64,000 nucleotides of DNA from JABJMC01 sp964473745 (GTDB lineage: Bacteria; Patescibacteriota; Gracilibacteria; UBA1369; UBA12473). Position 1 is the stretch's first letter, and each line of letters starts with the position of its first letter. The position numbers were made by a program, and so were the translations under genes. Below, piece after piece: positions 33,645 through 41,656 of the stretch. The notes under the pieces were generated by a model. That model saw only the letters and a program-made list of their open reading frames with translations, had not been told where the DNA came from and ran no database searches. The stretch lies in assembly GCA_964473745.1 (NCBI GenBank), contig CAYYQE010000008.1:1-64000 (forward strand). The letters run 5' to 3'.

Positions 33645-34535
33645 CTAAAACTGCACATTTTGGCGTTTCAATTTTGAGCGGCCCAATTCTGATTCCTTTA
33701 GGTGATAATCCGCCAACACAATCCCCAGCTGCTCCGCCGTCGTTCGAGCCATTTTACGAGGACCCGGCATCCATTCCTCTACTCCATCCATCACAATCGC
33801 CCCCCAAAATTCTCCATAAAGATCACGAATCGCAGCAATCATTCGACCATCATTTACCAAATGCCGACGATCTTTCCCAAGCAACTCTTCTATCCCCAAT
33901 AATTCCTGCGTCGAAAGCTGATAATCACCCCAAGTCACTTTTACTTCTAAATGCCCAGTAACCTGATTTTTAAGGGCAATTGCCCCTTTTGGTGCCTGCG
34001 TAGCCAAAGCTAATTTACTACTTATTCGCGTTAACATTTTATCAATATCGCCTTTGAAATCATGCATCATTTTTGAAACATCATACATGGCCACTAATTC
34101 TTGATTAGCCCACTGCAAACGTTGGTTTACCACCTTAAAAAGAGCTAATAAAAGAGCACTCGCTTCATCAGGTTTTTCCACCAAAAACTTCTCAAAATCT
34201 GCTTTTTTAAGCACCAAAACTTCAACATCATCAATCGCCACAGCCGAAGCATTCCGCGGTTTTGCTGAAAGCAACGAACCTTCACCAAAAATCGCTCCCG
34301 GATCCAAAATAGCCAATACTTTTTTCTGATCATCACGAATTCTTTTGGCAATTTCAATATGCCCACTCAATAAAAGATACAGCTCTGAACTTGTTTCTGC
34401 TTCTTCAAAAATCAATTCCTTTTTTTCAAAATGCTTCTTTTCCCAAATTCCTTTTCCAGAAATAATTCTTTCTTGCTCTTCTGGAGCAAGGGCGGAAAAA
34501 AAATCTTCAATCTGTGAATGAAAACTCTTAGCCAT
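33645..34535 (-). CDS. cyclic-nucleotide-binding domain protein, possibly with GAF-like C-terminal domain
   Basis: About 296 residues from MAKSFHSQIEDFF. Residues about 25-135 form a cNMP-binding fold: FEKKELIFEEAETSSELYLLLSGHIEIAKR, LAILDPGAIFGEGSLL, KPRNASAVAIDDVEVLVLKKADF. The phosphate-binding cassette FGEGSLLSAKPRNAS has the usual Glu and Arg. The C-terminal half looks like a GAF-type sensor (TRISSKLALATQAPKGAIAL, AAIRDLYGEFWGAIVMDG), with no DNA-binding domain. The ATG overlaps the pilT stop by 8 nt, pointing to control of PilT. Confidence 0.75.
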   Translation of the reverse strand: MAKSFHSQIEDFFSALAPEEQERIISGKGIWEKKHFEKKELIFEEAETSSELYLLLSGHIEIAKRIRDDQKKVLAILDPGAIFGEGSLLSAKPRNASAVAIDDVEVLVLKKADFEKFLVEKPDEASALLLALFKVVNQRLQWANQELVAMYDVSKMMHDFKGDIDKMLTRISSKLALATQAPKGAIALKNQVTGHLEVKVTWGDYQLSTQELLGIEELLGKDRRHLVNDGRMIAAIRDLYGEFWGAIVMDGVEEWMPGPRKMARTTAEQLGIVLADYHLKESELGRSKLKRQNVQF

Positions 34536-35592
34536 TAGAAATTTTTTGTTTAAAGGCTTCGATATCATGGGCTTTGGCCATCGCTGCCTCGGGAGTTACT
34601 GTACCATTTGCCACTAAATCAGCCAAGGAATCATCCAAAGTTTGCATCCCCTCACTTTTACCAATTTGAAGCATAGAATAAATCTGGTGCGTTTGTCCTT
34701 CTTTCACACAATTACGCATCGCATCGTTCATTACCAATATTTCAAAAGCAGCGGCCCGACCTTTTCCATCAGCACGCGGCACCAAAGTCTGCGAAATCAC
34801 TCCAAGTAATCCTACTGAAAGCTGAGCTCTAATCTGTTCTTGTTGATAAGCCGGAAAAACATCAATCATTCGATCTACAGTTTGAGCCGCATCCGTAGTA
34901 TGCAAAGTTGAAAGCACTAAATGCCCGGTTTCTGCCAAAGTAATGGCCGCAGCAATTGTCTCTAAATCACGCATTTCTCCTACCAAAACCACGTCTGGAT
35001 CCTGCCGCAAAGCCGACCGAATGGCCGTACTAAACGAGTCAGTATGCGAATTAACTTCACGTTGCGTAATTAAAGCGTTTTTTGAGGTATGAATAAACTC
35101 AATCGGATCTTCCACTGTAATAATATGACATTTGCGATTCGTATTCGCGTAATCAATCATCGACGCCAAAGTTGTGGACTTTCCACTCCCGGTTGGACCA
35201 GTAACCAAAATTAATCCCCGCGGCTTCATGGCAAATTCCCCAAAAATCGGGGGCAACCCCATTGACTCCAACGAAGGCGGGCTACTGGGAATCGACCGGA
35301 AAGCAAGGGCAGTCCCCTCCTTCTCCTGATACAAATTAACTCTAAATCGACCCACATTCGGCGATCCATAAGAAAAATCTACTTCCTTGTGTTCCTGAAA
35401 AATAAGAAACTTCTTCTCTCCCGCTACTTTTTGCGCTATGGCTAGAATTTCTTCTTCTGTTAAAGCCGGCATTTTATCTGTTGAAAAAAGCTCACCATTT
35501 GACTGACGAATAACCGGTGGACTCCCCACTTTTAGATGGAGATCCGGAGCATGACTCTCTACCACTTGTTTTAAGATCAAATCAATATCCAT
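34528..35592 (-). CDS. pilT: type IV pilus retraction ATPase PilT
   Basis: 354 residues. Walker A GPTGSGKSTT, the Asp box EDPIEFIH, Walker B DPDVVLVGEMRDLETI and the His box LVLSTLHTTDAAQTVDRMIDVFP are all intact. The C-terminal AMRNCVKEGQTHQIYSMLQ is the PilT pattern (AIRNLIREGKxHQ). It powers pilus retraction. No other pilus gene is in the window. Coupled to the downstream cNMP-binding gene. Confidence 0.95.
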   Translation of the reverse strand: MDIDLILKQVVESHAPDLHLKVGSPPVIRQSNGELFSTDKMPALTEEEILAIAQKVAGEKKFLIFQEHKEVDFSYGSPNVGRFRVNLYQEKEGTALAFRSIPSSPPSLESMGLPPIFGEFAMKPRGLILVTGPTGSGKSTTLASMIDYANTNRKCHIITVEDPIEFIHTSKNALITQREVNSHTDSFSTAIRSALRQDPDVVLVGEMRDLETIAAAITLAETGHLVLSTLHTTDAAQTVDRMIDVFPAYQQEQIRAQLSVGLLGVISQTLVPRADGKGRAAAFEILVMNDAMRNCVKEGQTHQIYSMLQIGKSEGMQTLDDSLADLVANGTVTPEAAMAKAHDIEAFKQKISNG

Positions 35593-35616
35593 AAATTTTG
35601 GAATTTAATCCTGTTA

Positions 35617-35622
35617 TTATAG
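35617..35622 (-). promoter_or_regulatory. extended -10 element of pilT
   Basis: Minus strand TGC-TATAAT, 24 nt before the pilT ATG. The -35 position lacks a good hexamer. Confidence 0.55.
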
Positions 35623-35691
35623 CACAAAAGAGCATTAAAAGGAATAGTTACCGGTCGCTTTTTCAACATATCCTCCAAACCTTATAAACTC

Positions 35692-35719
35692 TTGACTTTT
35701 GTAGCGTTTAACGTATAAT
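35692..35719 (+). promoter_or_regulatory. near-consensus promoter of GC-rich island A
   Basis: TTGACT (35692-35697), 16-nt spacer, TATAAT (35714-35719). A leader of about 100 nt follows, with a small hairpin (TCTCC...GGAGA, about 35751-35766) before the coding sequence at 35827. Confidence 0.85.
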
Positions 35720-35826
35720 AATCAGCCTTGGCTTCTACCTAGAAACCATCTCCCCCCGTGGAGAATGAGTGTCTGGCTGCCGCCAAGACGCTTGTTCTTT
35801 CACATTCTCATGCCCGGAGCATACCC

Positions 35827-36453
35827 ATGTCCCGTTCCCTCCTCATCACCCTCGGCCTCGCCCTTGGCCTCGCCCTTGGCCTCGTCGGTATCGCCTGGTT
35901 CAGCGTCTACAAATCGAACCGCCTCAACGAGCGCAACGATCTGCGCGCCGAGGTCGCCGAGTACCTGGTCGAAACCGAGAAGGAAGCCGTCGACAACGCG
36001 ATGAAGATCTCCCTCGGTGCCCTCAACAACTTCCAAAAGGGTGAATTCTACCACCGCAAGTCGAAAGTCGGCGCCAAGACCGTCGGCCTCTTCTCCCACG
36101 ACCTCGAGCCTGCTCTGACCTTCCTGGTCGACCTCGAGCGCGCCGTCCACGCAACCACCTTCTTCTTCAACTACTCGAGCACCGAGCAGCAGGCCCTGTT
36201 CGACTGCAACGGCGGGTTCAACGGCTTCGCCGTCCCCGCCGCCCTGCAGCACAACCTGGGCCACATTCGGAGCTTCAAGTGGCAAGTCTCGGACCTCGAG
36301 CTCACCACCGAAGCCATCACCACCGCCCAGGCCGAGTGGGCCACGCTCAAGGAGACCATGGACGTCAGCCTGCAGACCGCCTCGGCCCTGGCCCTCGATG
36401 ACAACCCCTGGCGCTGCGTGTGGCCGGACGAGGTGGACGAGGAGCAGCTCTGA
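35827..36453 (+). CDS. GC-rich island A membrane-anchored protein, unknown
   Basis: 208 residues from MSRSLLITLGLALGLALGLVG, a single N-terminal membrane helix or signal anchor, then a polar helical domain (LRAEVAEYLVETEKEAVDNAMK, LEPALTFLVDLERAVHATTFFFNY) ending in WPDEVDEEQL. No family recognised. GGAG lies 7 nt before the ATG, a standard Shine-Dalgarno site unlike the neighbours. Codons end almost always in G or C; 39 of 60 bases at 36061-36120 are G/C. The frame is open from a GTG at 35758, but that has no such site. Probably acquired from a GC-rich source. Confidence 0.75.
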   Translation: MSRSLLITLGLALGLALGLVGIAWFSVYKSNRLNERNDLRAEVAEYLVETEKEAVDNAMKISLGALNNFQKGEFYHRKSKVGAKTVGLFSHDLEPALTFLVDLERAVHATTFFFNYSSTEQQALFDCNGGFNGFAVPAALQHNLGHIRSFKWQVSDLELTTEAITTAQAEWATLKETMDVSLQTASALALDDNPWRCVWPDEVDEEQL

Positions 36454-36527
36454 TGGATCCCCGAACCCTCATCCTCCTCCTGGGCCTCACCGCCGCCGCC
36501 CTCTACGACTACTGGCTGATCATCTAG
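36453..36527 (+). CDS. 24-residue membrane microprotein
   Basis: MDPRTLILLLGLTAAALYDY plus WLII: one hydrophobic helix. Its ATG shares a base with the TGA of the preceding gene (TGATG), a classic coupled start. It keeps the GC-rich codon style of the island. Too short for family assignment; it could be a partner of the protein encoded just upstream. Confidence 0.5.
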   Translation: MDPRTLILLLGLTAAALYDYWLII

Positions 36528-36560
36528 GCCTGCGGAACTGTGAAACGACCGAGCGTACAT

Positions 36561-36590
36561 GCCTCCCTCATCCCCGAGGGAGGCCTTCGC
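36561..36590 (+). terminator. terminator of island A
   Basis: Perfect 9-bp stem GCCTCCCTC (36561-36569) with GAGGGAGGC (36576-36584), 6-nt loop, followed by a weak T-containing tail. Confidence 0.75.
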
Positions 36591-36647
36591 TTATAAAAAT
36601 TTCAAACCCGCCTTCCCACGCGCCCCTGAAAATGATAAAAAAGAAGC

Positions 36648-37292
36648 ATGAACCAACGACAACAAGTAATTTTAGAAATTCAACAAGCCGCGCTCCAAAT
36701 AATTCAAGAGCGCTATGAGGACTTCCCATATCACAACGCTACCCACACCGGTTTTGTGATCGAAACTGCCAATCTCTTGGCCCAAGACGCCAAACTTCCA
36801 CAAGATCAACTCGAACTACTTACTTTAATGGCTGCGGCCCACGATTTAGTCCAAACCCACGATCCTCTTGCTGACGGGTATCTTGGCGAAAACGAAAATG
36901 AATCCGCTGACTGGCTCGCTGAACAAATGCTTGCCTCAGGCCAATTCGAAGACGACGAAATCGAACAAGCTCGTCGCGGCATAGAAGCCACCTTCATCCT
37001 CCATCGCGAAGACGGTATCAAACAATCCGCTGAATTTGGTGATTTTTTAAGTGAACTTCTTTGTGACGCTGATCTTGCCAACCTCGGCAGTCCCTGGGAC
37101 GTCTATTTCCCCAAAACCAAAGACTATTTCCAAGAAATCAACCCCAACTCAACCGAAGAAGAATGGAAGCACTATTTACGTCTTCAAGTCCCAATCCTCC
37201 TCCAACACCACTACTACACCACCGTCGCCCAAGAACGATTCCCTCATTTACGTGAAAATGCCACAAAAATAGAAGACTCCTTAAAAGCCTAA
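36648..37292 (+). CDS. HD-domain phosphohydrolase
   Basis: 214 residues. Metal ligands of the HD fold are visible: YHNATHT near residue 30, AAHDLVQTHD near 65 and CDADLANLG near 145. These enzymes cleave phosphates from nucleotides or similar; the substrate cannot be told. Codons return to the AT-rich native style. It ends 4 nt into the tail of the Cys-rich gene on the other strand. Confidence 0.8.
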   Translation: MNQRQQVILEIQQAALQIIQERYEDFPYHNATHTGFVIETANLLAQDAKLPQDQLELLTLMAAAHDLVQTHDPLADGYLGENENESADWLAEQMLASGQFEDDEIEQARRGIEATFILHREDGIKQSAEFGDFLSELLCDADLANLGSPWDVYFPKTKDYFQEINPNSTEEEWKHYLRLQVPILLQHHYYTTVAQERFPHLRENATKIEDSLKA

Positions 37293-38221
37293 TCCAGCTC
37301 CAAAACCTCTGGCAACCAATTACAATAATTGCCTTCTTTTTTTAATTCTTCCCTAATTTTGCGCATTTCTTTGCGCCACATCCCTTCAGAATAATTTTCA
37401 TTCAAAATCATAAACTTCCCGTGATTCACTCCTACACACCCAAACATATGATGCGAATTAAAAACCCGCACACAAAATTCCGCATCACGCGTATTCCCAC
37501 ACTGCCAACAAAAATTACAGTTATACAAATCATATCCCATCACACATTCATACAACAACTCGCCAGTCATACATTCGGTATCATAAATATCCTTACTTTT
37601 ATCCACAATATGATAAGAATTTGCCGCGTCCTCGACATCATTCATGGAATAACAATTCAAACAATTCTTGGAATTATAAATATGATCTCCGGTGCAATTT
37701 TCGGAATGAAGCTGAACCGACGCAATATGGGGAATTTTTTCACGCAGTGCTCCCACTTTTTCCAAAACTTCTTGCTGTTTTGCCGGAGTATCGGCCCGAA
37801 GCTCAGCTATTTTTTGCAAATACTCTTCTTTGGAATAAGGGGCATTAAAAATATGAAAACTTTTTTGCCTAAGCCCCACACACCCAAAACAATCATTACA
37901 ACTTTTGCAATCATAACAAAACTGCAAATCGCGTGACCCCACACATTCCTCGCAAAAATCACAGTTATAACACCGCTCACAAAACTCACATTCATAACAA
38001 AGTTCACACTTCATGCAGTGATACGTATCGCAACAATCTTTAAGCGTATTTGGATAGTAACAATAATAAGAATCCTCACATTTATACCCAACAAAACACA
38101 TGTAGGAATCCTTGGAAAAAGACAAACAATGCACGTAATCGCAGTTCTTGTTTGTTACCGAACGCAACGCATATGTTGGCTGGGATTCCAGTAGTTTTTT
38201 GAATTTTTCCAAAAAGCTCAT
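37289..38221 (-). CDS. cysteine-rich repeat protein (core only)
   Basis: 310 residues with 32 cysteines, mostly spaced C-x2-C (for example CELCYECEFCERCYNCDFC at about 73-91). The protein is two related halves. Each has a Cys-rich tract and then FGC plus a HIFN/ILN-x2-Y-S motif: CFGCVGL...HIFNAPYSKEEY (about 111-134) and MFGCVGV...ILNENYSEGMW near 285. I know this as an uncharacterised family common in CPR genomes. The repeated short rungs suggest a metal-binding or disulfide-laddered solenoid. No signal peptide. It has its own promoter at 38228-38255, with the -10 box 6 nt from the ATG. Confidence 0.75.
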   Translation of the reverse strand: MSFLEKFKKLLESQPTYALRSVTNKNCDYVHCLSFSKDSYMCFVGYKCEDSYYCYYPNTLKDCCDTYHCMKCELCYECEFCERCYNCDFCEECVGSRDLQFCYDCKSCNDCFGCVGLRQKSFHIFNAPYSKEEYLQKIAELRADTPAKQQEVLEKVGALREKIPHIASVQLHSENCTGDHIYNSKNCLNCYSMNDVEDAANSYHIVDKSKDIYDTECMTGELLYECVMGYDLYNCNFCWQCGNTRDAEFCVRVFNSHHMFGCVGVNHGKFMILNENYSEGMWRKEMRKIREELKKEGNYCNWLPEVLELD

Positions 38222-38227
38222 GAGCAG

Positions 38228-38255
38228 ATTATAACACTACCCCAGATGCTTCCAA
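38228..38255 (-). promoter_or_regulatory. promoter of a leaderless Cys-rich gene
   Basis: Minus strand TTGGAA (38250-38255), 16-nt spacer, TATAAT (38228-38233), then 6 nt to the ATG at 38221. It overlaps the last codons of the zinc-ribbon gene upstream. Confidence 0.7.
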
Positions 38256-38518
38256 AAACATTCCTGACAATAAACAATATATTTAGATTCCGGAGAATAA
38301 GTCGAAATAATATCGTTTTGGCACTTATCACATTTTCGTTTATATAATTTACGCTCATTCCGAAGAGAAAGTCGCCTTTTTTGACGACAATCCGGACAAT
38401 TTTCTGGAAACGGCAGGTCTTTTTTCTTATAAAACTTCTGTTCCTGCTCAATTATCAAAAAATCCTTTGAGCAAGCCTTACATTTTGCAACCTTATTTTC
38501 AGTAGTAGTTTCTGTCAT
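38237..38518 (-). CDS. double zinc-ribbon protein, split-off partner of the Cys-rich family
   Basis: 93 residues with two zinc ribbons: CKACSKDF...CPDC (about 13-42) and CDKC...CQEC (about 62-88). FYKKKDLPFPENCPDC and KLYKRKC match the C-terminal module of the 533-residue protein at 41657 (FYKKLNIPTPDKCPLC, KLWDRKC). It resembles the zf-trcl probable zinc ribbon. It lies 20 nt after the Cys-rich gene at 38539, with AACC (38528-38531) 9 nt before the ATG. Confidence 0.75.
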   Translation of the reverse strand: MTETTTENKVAKCKACSKDFLIIEQEQKFYKKKDLPFPENCPDCRQKRRLSLRNERKLYKRKCDKCQNDIISTYSPESKYIVYCQECFWKHLG

Positions 38519-38538
38519 GATTAGAAGGGTTAAATTAT

Positions 38539-39483
38539 TTAAGAAAGTTCAGGGACAGCCAATTCTGGATAGGTCGTTGGCAAATGTTTACCATATTCAC
38601 CACTAGCTCTCATCTCAGCCTTAATCTCTGCTACTTTGCGGTGCCAATCCTCCTTGGAATACTGCTTATTAAAGATGCAATATTCTGCTCGATTCATCGT
38701 AAAACACCCAAACATATGATGCGAATTGTAAACATTTTCACAATACTCCAAATCATAAGAATCGAAAACCCCGTAACAATAGTTACAATTCGTAATATTC
38801 ATGGCTGACATGATTTCGTAATTAAGCTCCGACTTATAATAATTATTTGAACAATCTAGAGAATCGGTAATTTCCTCACAATTATTCAAATAAGAACAAT
38901 CCTGAAGTTTCTTAACATCAAAACAGTAATAACAATTCTTACAATTATAAATATAATCACCAAAAGATTTCTCGTTTTGATCGCCTCGAAGCATTAATCG
39001 CGGCATCTTCTTTTTAAGCTCCTTCACCTGCTGATCAATCTCTTCTCGCGATATTTGCTTTAATTCAGCTAATTTAGATTCATACTCCTTCTTTGTGAAT
39101 TTCTCATTAAAAATGTGATATTCCTTGCGCCGCAAACCCACACATCCAAAACAATCATTACACCCAACCATGTCAAAACAGTGCCGTAAACTTCGTGAAC
39201 TTTTACAATCCTGACACCCTTCACATTCATAACATTCATGACAGTCTACACAGTCGTAACAAAGTCGACAATAAAAGCAATAATCACAATCCGTGCAGTC
39301 CTCAGAGTTATATAAAAAGTATCCATAATAACAATCTTCGTCATATTCACTCCCCACTAACAAATAACAATTTTTAGTGTTCCCACTGTAATTTACAAAT
39401 TCGCTGTTTTCGCAATTTACATAGAGTAAACCGACTCGCGGATGCTTATTTCTAAGCTCAATCATTTGATGAATGTAGGACAT
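38539..39483 (-). CDS. cysteine-rich repeat protein (core only, second copy)
   Basis: 314 residues, 29 cysteines. The same two-half architecture as the neighbour: CFGCVGLRRKEYHIFNEKF (about 111-129), then a spacer helix and a second tract ending MFGCFTM...CIFNKQYSKEDW near 275. The N-terminal tract has CYDCVDCHECYECEGCQDC. It lacks the zinc ribbons of the longest member, but a separate ribbon gene follows 20 nt downstream. No enzymatic motif. A strong promoter is at 39511-39538. Confidence 0.75.
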   Translation of the reverse strand: MSYIHQMIELRNKHPRVGLLYVNCENSEFVNYSGNTKNCYLLVGSEYDEDCYYGYFLYNSEDCTDCDYCFYCRLCYDCVDCHECYECEGCQDCKSSRSLRHCFDMVGCNDCFGCVGLRRKEYHIFNEKFTKKEYESKLAELKQISREEIDQQVKELKKKMPRLMLRGDQNEKSFGDYIYNCKNCYYCFDVKKLQDCSYLNNCEEITDSLDCSNNYYKSELNYEIMSAMNITNCNYCYGVFDSYDLEYCENVYNSHHMFGCFTMNRAEYCIFNKQYSKEDWHRKVAEIKAEMRASGEYGKHLPTTYPELAVPELS

Positions 39484-39510
39484 AATGTTGACAAATTAAA
39501 TGACGATTGC

Positions 39511-39538
39511 ATAGTAACACCTACCCACCAAATGTCAA
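39511..39538 (-). promoter_or_regulatory. sigma70-type promoter of the Cys-rich pair
   Basis: Minus strand TTGACA (39533-39538), 16-nt spacer, TACTAT (39511-39516), followed by a leader of about 20 nt to the ATG at 39483. Confidence 0.75.
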
Positions 39539-39586
39539 GCGCTGACGACGCAATCCCGCCGTCGAAAAACTTTCGACAATCCCTTT

Positions 39587-41593
39587 CTAAAGCAGTATCA
39601 TTTCCTTTAAATCAAAGGCATTAATCGGGTTAAATTCATCGGCATGTTCGCTGGCATATTTAACTGTGGCCTCATAAAGAGCCCAGTGACTATCTTGCAT
39701 GTTTTGTGATCGGAAATCCGGTGTCTCTTCATGTACCCCAACTTCAAAAGGCGGCTCTTTTGTCACTTGCTTACTATCATCCTCCCAATACACCGGCCAA
39801 AAAGGCGTACCTTGCAAATAAAAATTATTCTCGTGATATTTCATATTAATAAACTGCGGACCATTCTCCGCCTCCACCATCTGTTCTACGGCTCTAATAA
39901 ACACATCCTCCCCTCCGGTCTGTGAACGCACCCATTCATACAATTTGACCTCAGAATGTTCGGGACGAACATAAGATCCATAACGCTCATCTCCTAAATC
40001 TGGGTCGTTTCGACTTACAACAAACTGCCCTCCCTTATCCTTATAAACCTTGGCCAAAACCTCTCCAATTTCACCCCCAACAGAAACCCCAGTAATTAAC
40101 GGCGCATAACCAATCGCATCTTTTACAAACTGGTATCCGCCAGGTTCATCCAAAGTAAGCCCTGTTTCTAAATCTAACCGATACTCCTCGTATTCGGTAA
40201 GAATCTTTTCCAATTCAACTTTATCCATTTCATTTAATCCTACTAAATCTTCAAACCCACTATAATAAGGAGTTGCTGGCCGCACATGATACGAAATTGC
40301 CACCATTTCCGAACTACTTAGTCGCTCCACCAACTCCGGATAATCCGCCACATAATTCTGAAAAGACGGACCTGTCACATAAATATCCACCGGCACCTGA
40401 TACTGCTCGTGAATATCAATCACCTTATTAATTGCTTCCGCACTATTCTCAGGATACACCCAATCATGCACATTTAAGGTAAAAAGGGTGTAAACATCCT
40501 TCAAATCATCATTTTGGACCGCGACCACATCCAACGCTACGGATTCTAAATAAACCTGAACTACATCCCACTGACTAGCCCATTGCAAAACTCCGTCATC
40601 TTGTAATTTTTGCGTTTCGGAAAAAAAGTAGCGAAGGGCATCTTCATTTTCCTCTTCAAAAATACTAACTGGCAAATAAACATTTAATTTCGCCACACGC
40701 GTTTTATCTCTAACAGACTCCATCTCCAAAACCTGCTCCAGGAATGCATCAACATCCTCACGCGTAAGTTCTGCCTCATCATCAAAACCGCCATCATCGG
40801 CCTGACTGGCCAAAGTCCCCATATCACCACTACTTATCACAATTATCCCATCCTCATCATGTTCAAAATCATTTAAATCCTTGAGTTTCATTAAATAAAT
40901 ACGATCTTCTAAATTTTCGGGAGCTGGGTCATGAAAATGATCCAAAATATATTCGTCGGTCCAGGTTGGGTCTGGTCTATTTTCTTGCGGAATCGGAAGC
41001 AAAGCTCGCGCCACAATCCCATCTATATATTTAAATCCCGCAATTTCCGCTGCCGTTACCCAATCATTCATGCCATTTCCTCCTGAACAACCATGATTAT
41101 TTTCTTCGCCGATCAGATCATCAACCAAAGCCTTATTAACCGCAAAAGCCTTTGAAAACTCCATCGGATTCAACTCATTATCCGTATACTTCGGCCCCAA
41201 ATCACAGTGAGTCCCCACCCCATGTCCACGATCCATGATTTCTTTCATCATATTGTGATCCCAAAGCGTATTCGCCCTGGCAAACGGCTGCTCAGATTCA
41301 ATCGTCAAAATCGCGTCATACTCATCCGCCATATCCATTCCATATCGAAGTTCTTCCACATGCCTCCAAAACATATTCTCATTCTCATCATCATTATGAC
41401 CAATTTCCATGTGAGTCATAGTGGTCATGTAAAGAGGATATTCTTGAACCGTTTCTTCTGGTAAATCTAGCGGCAGAACCTCATCAATAACCTGTTCAGG
41501 GACCTCTTCATCTAAATTATTCCAATAAAAAAGACCGCCAATCCCAAAAATTAAAACAAAAAAAAGCACCGAAAGGATAATATTACGTCTCAT
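39587..41593 (-). CDS. membrane-anchored protein with two deacetylase-like barrels
   Basis: 668 residues: one N-terminal membrane helix (about 5-25), then two halves that each resemble the polysaccharide deacetylase/glycosyl hydrolase barrel. Half one has MTTMTHMEIGHNDDEN and RGHGVGTHCDLGP (a possible HxxHxxD-type site). Half two starts near 375 with LFTLNVHDWVYPENS and contains SYHVRPATPYY and GYQFVKDAIGYAPLITG. The exact metal residues cannot be fixed by eye, so activity is uncertain. AACC at 41602-41605 lies 8 nt before the ATG. Confidence 0.55.
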   Translation of the reverse strand: MRRNIILSVLFFVLIFGIGGLFYWNNLDEEVPEQVIDEVLPLDLPEETVQEYPLYMTTMTHMEIGHNDDENENMFWRHVEELRYGMDMADEYDAILTIESEQPFARANTLWDHNMMKEIMDRGHGVGTHCDLGPKYTDNELNPMEFSKAFAVNKALVDDLIGEENNHGCSGGNGMNDWVTAAEIAGFKYIDGIVARALLPIPQENRPDPTWTDEYILDHFHDPAPENLEDRIYLMKLKDLNDFEHDEDGIIVISSGDMGTLASQADDGGFDDEAELTREDVDAFLEQVLEMESVRDKTRVAKLNVYLPVSIFEEENEDALRYFFSETQKLQDDGVLQWASQWDVVQVYLESVALDVVAVQNDDLKDVYTLFTLNVHDWVYPENSAEAINKVIDIHEQYQVPVDIYVTGPSFQNYVADYPELVERLSSSEMVAISYHVRPATPYYSGFEDLVGLNEMDKVELEKILTEYEEYRLDLETGLTLDEPGGYQFVKDAIGYAPLITGVSVGGEIGEVLAKVYKDKGGQFVVSRNDPDLGDERYGSYVRPEHSEVKLYEWVRSQTGGEDVFIRAVEQMVEAENGPQFINMKYHENNFYLQGTPFWPVYWEDDSKQVTKEPPFEVGVHEETPDFRSQNMQDSHWALYEATVKYASEHADEFNPINAFDLKEMILL

Positions 41594-41656
41594 ATTTGGA
41601 GGGTTAGTTTTCTTGATTATCTTACCACAAAAGCTGTTTTACCCTACAATGACCCC

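Noticed and set aside
35800..36560. Minus-strand and other-frame plus-strand frames in island A
   Set aside because: High GC leaves many open frames. Only the 208-residue frame has a start site, a plausible membrane anchor and regular codon bias.
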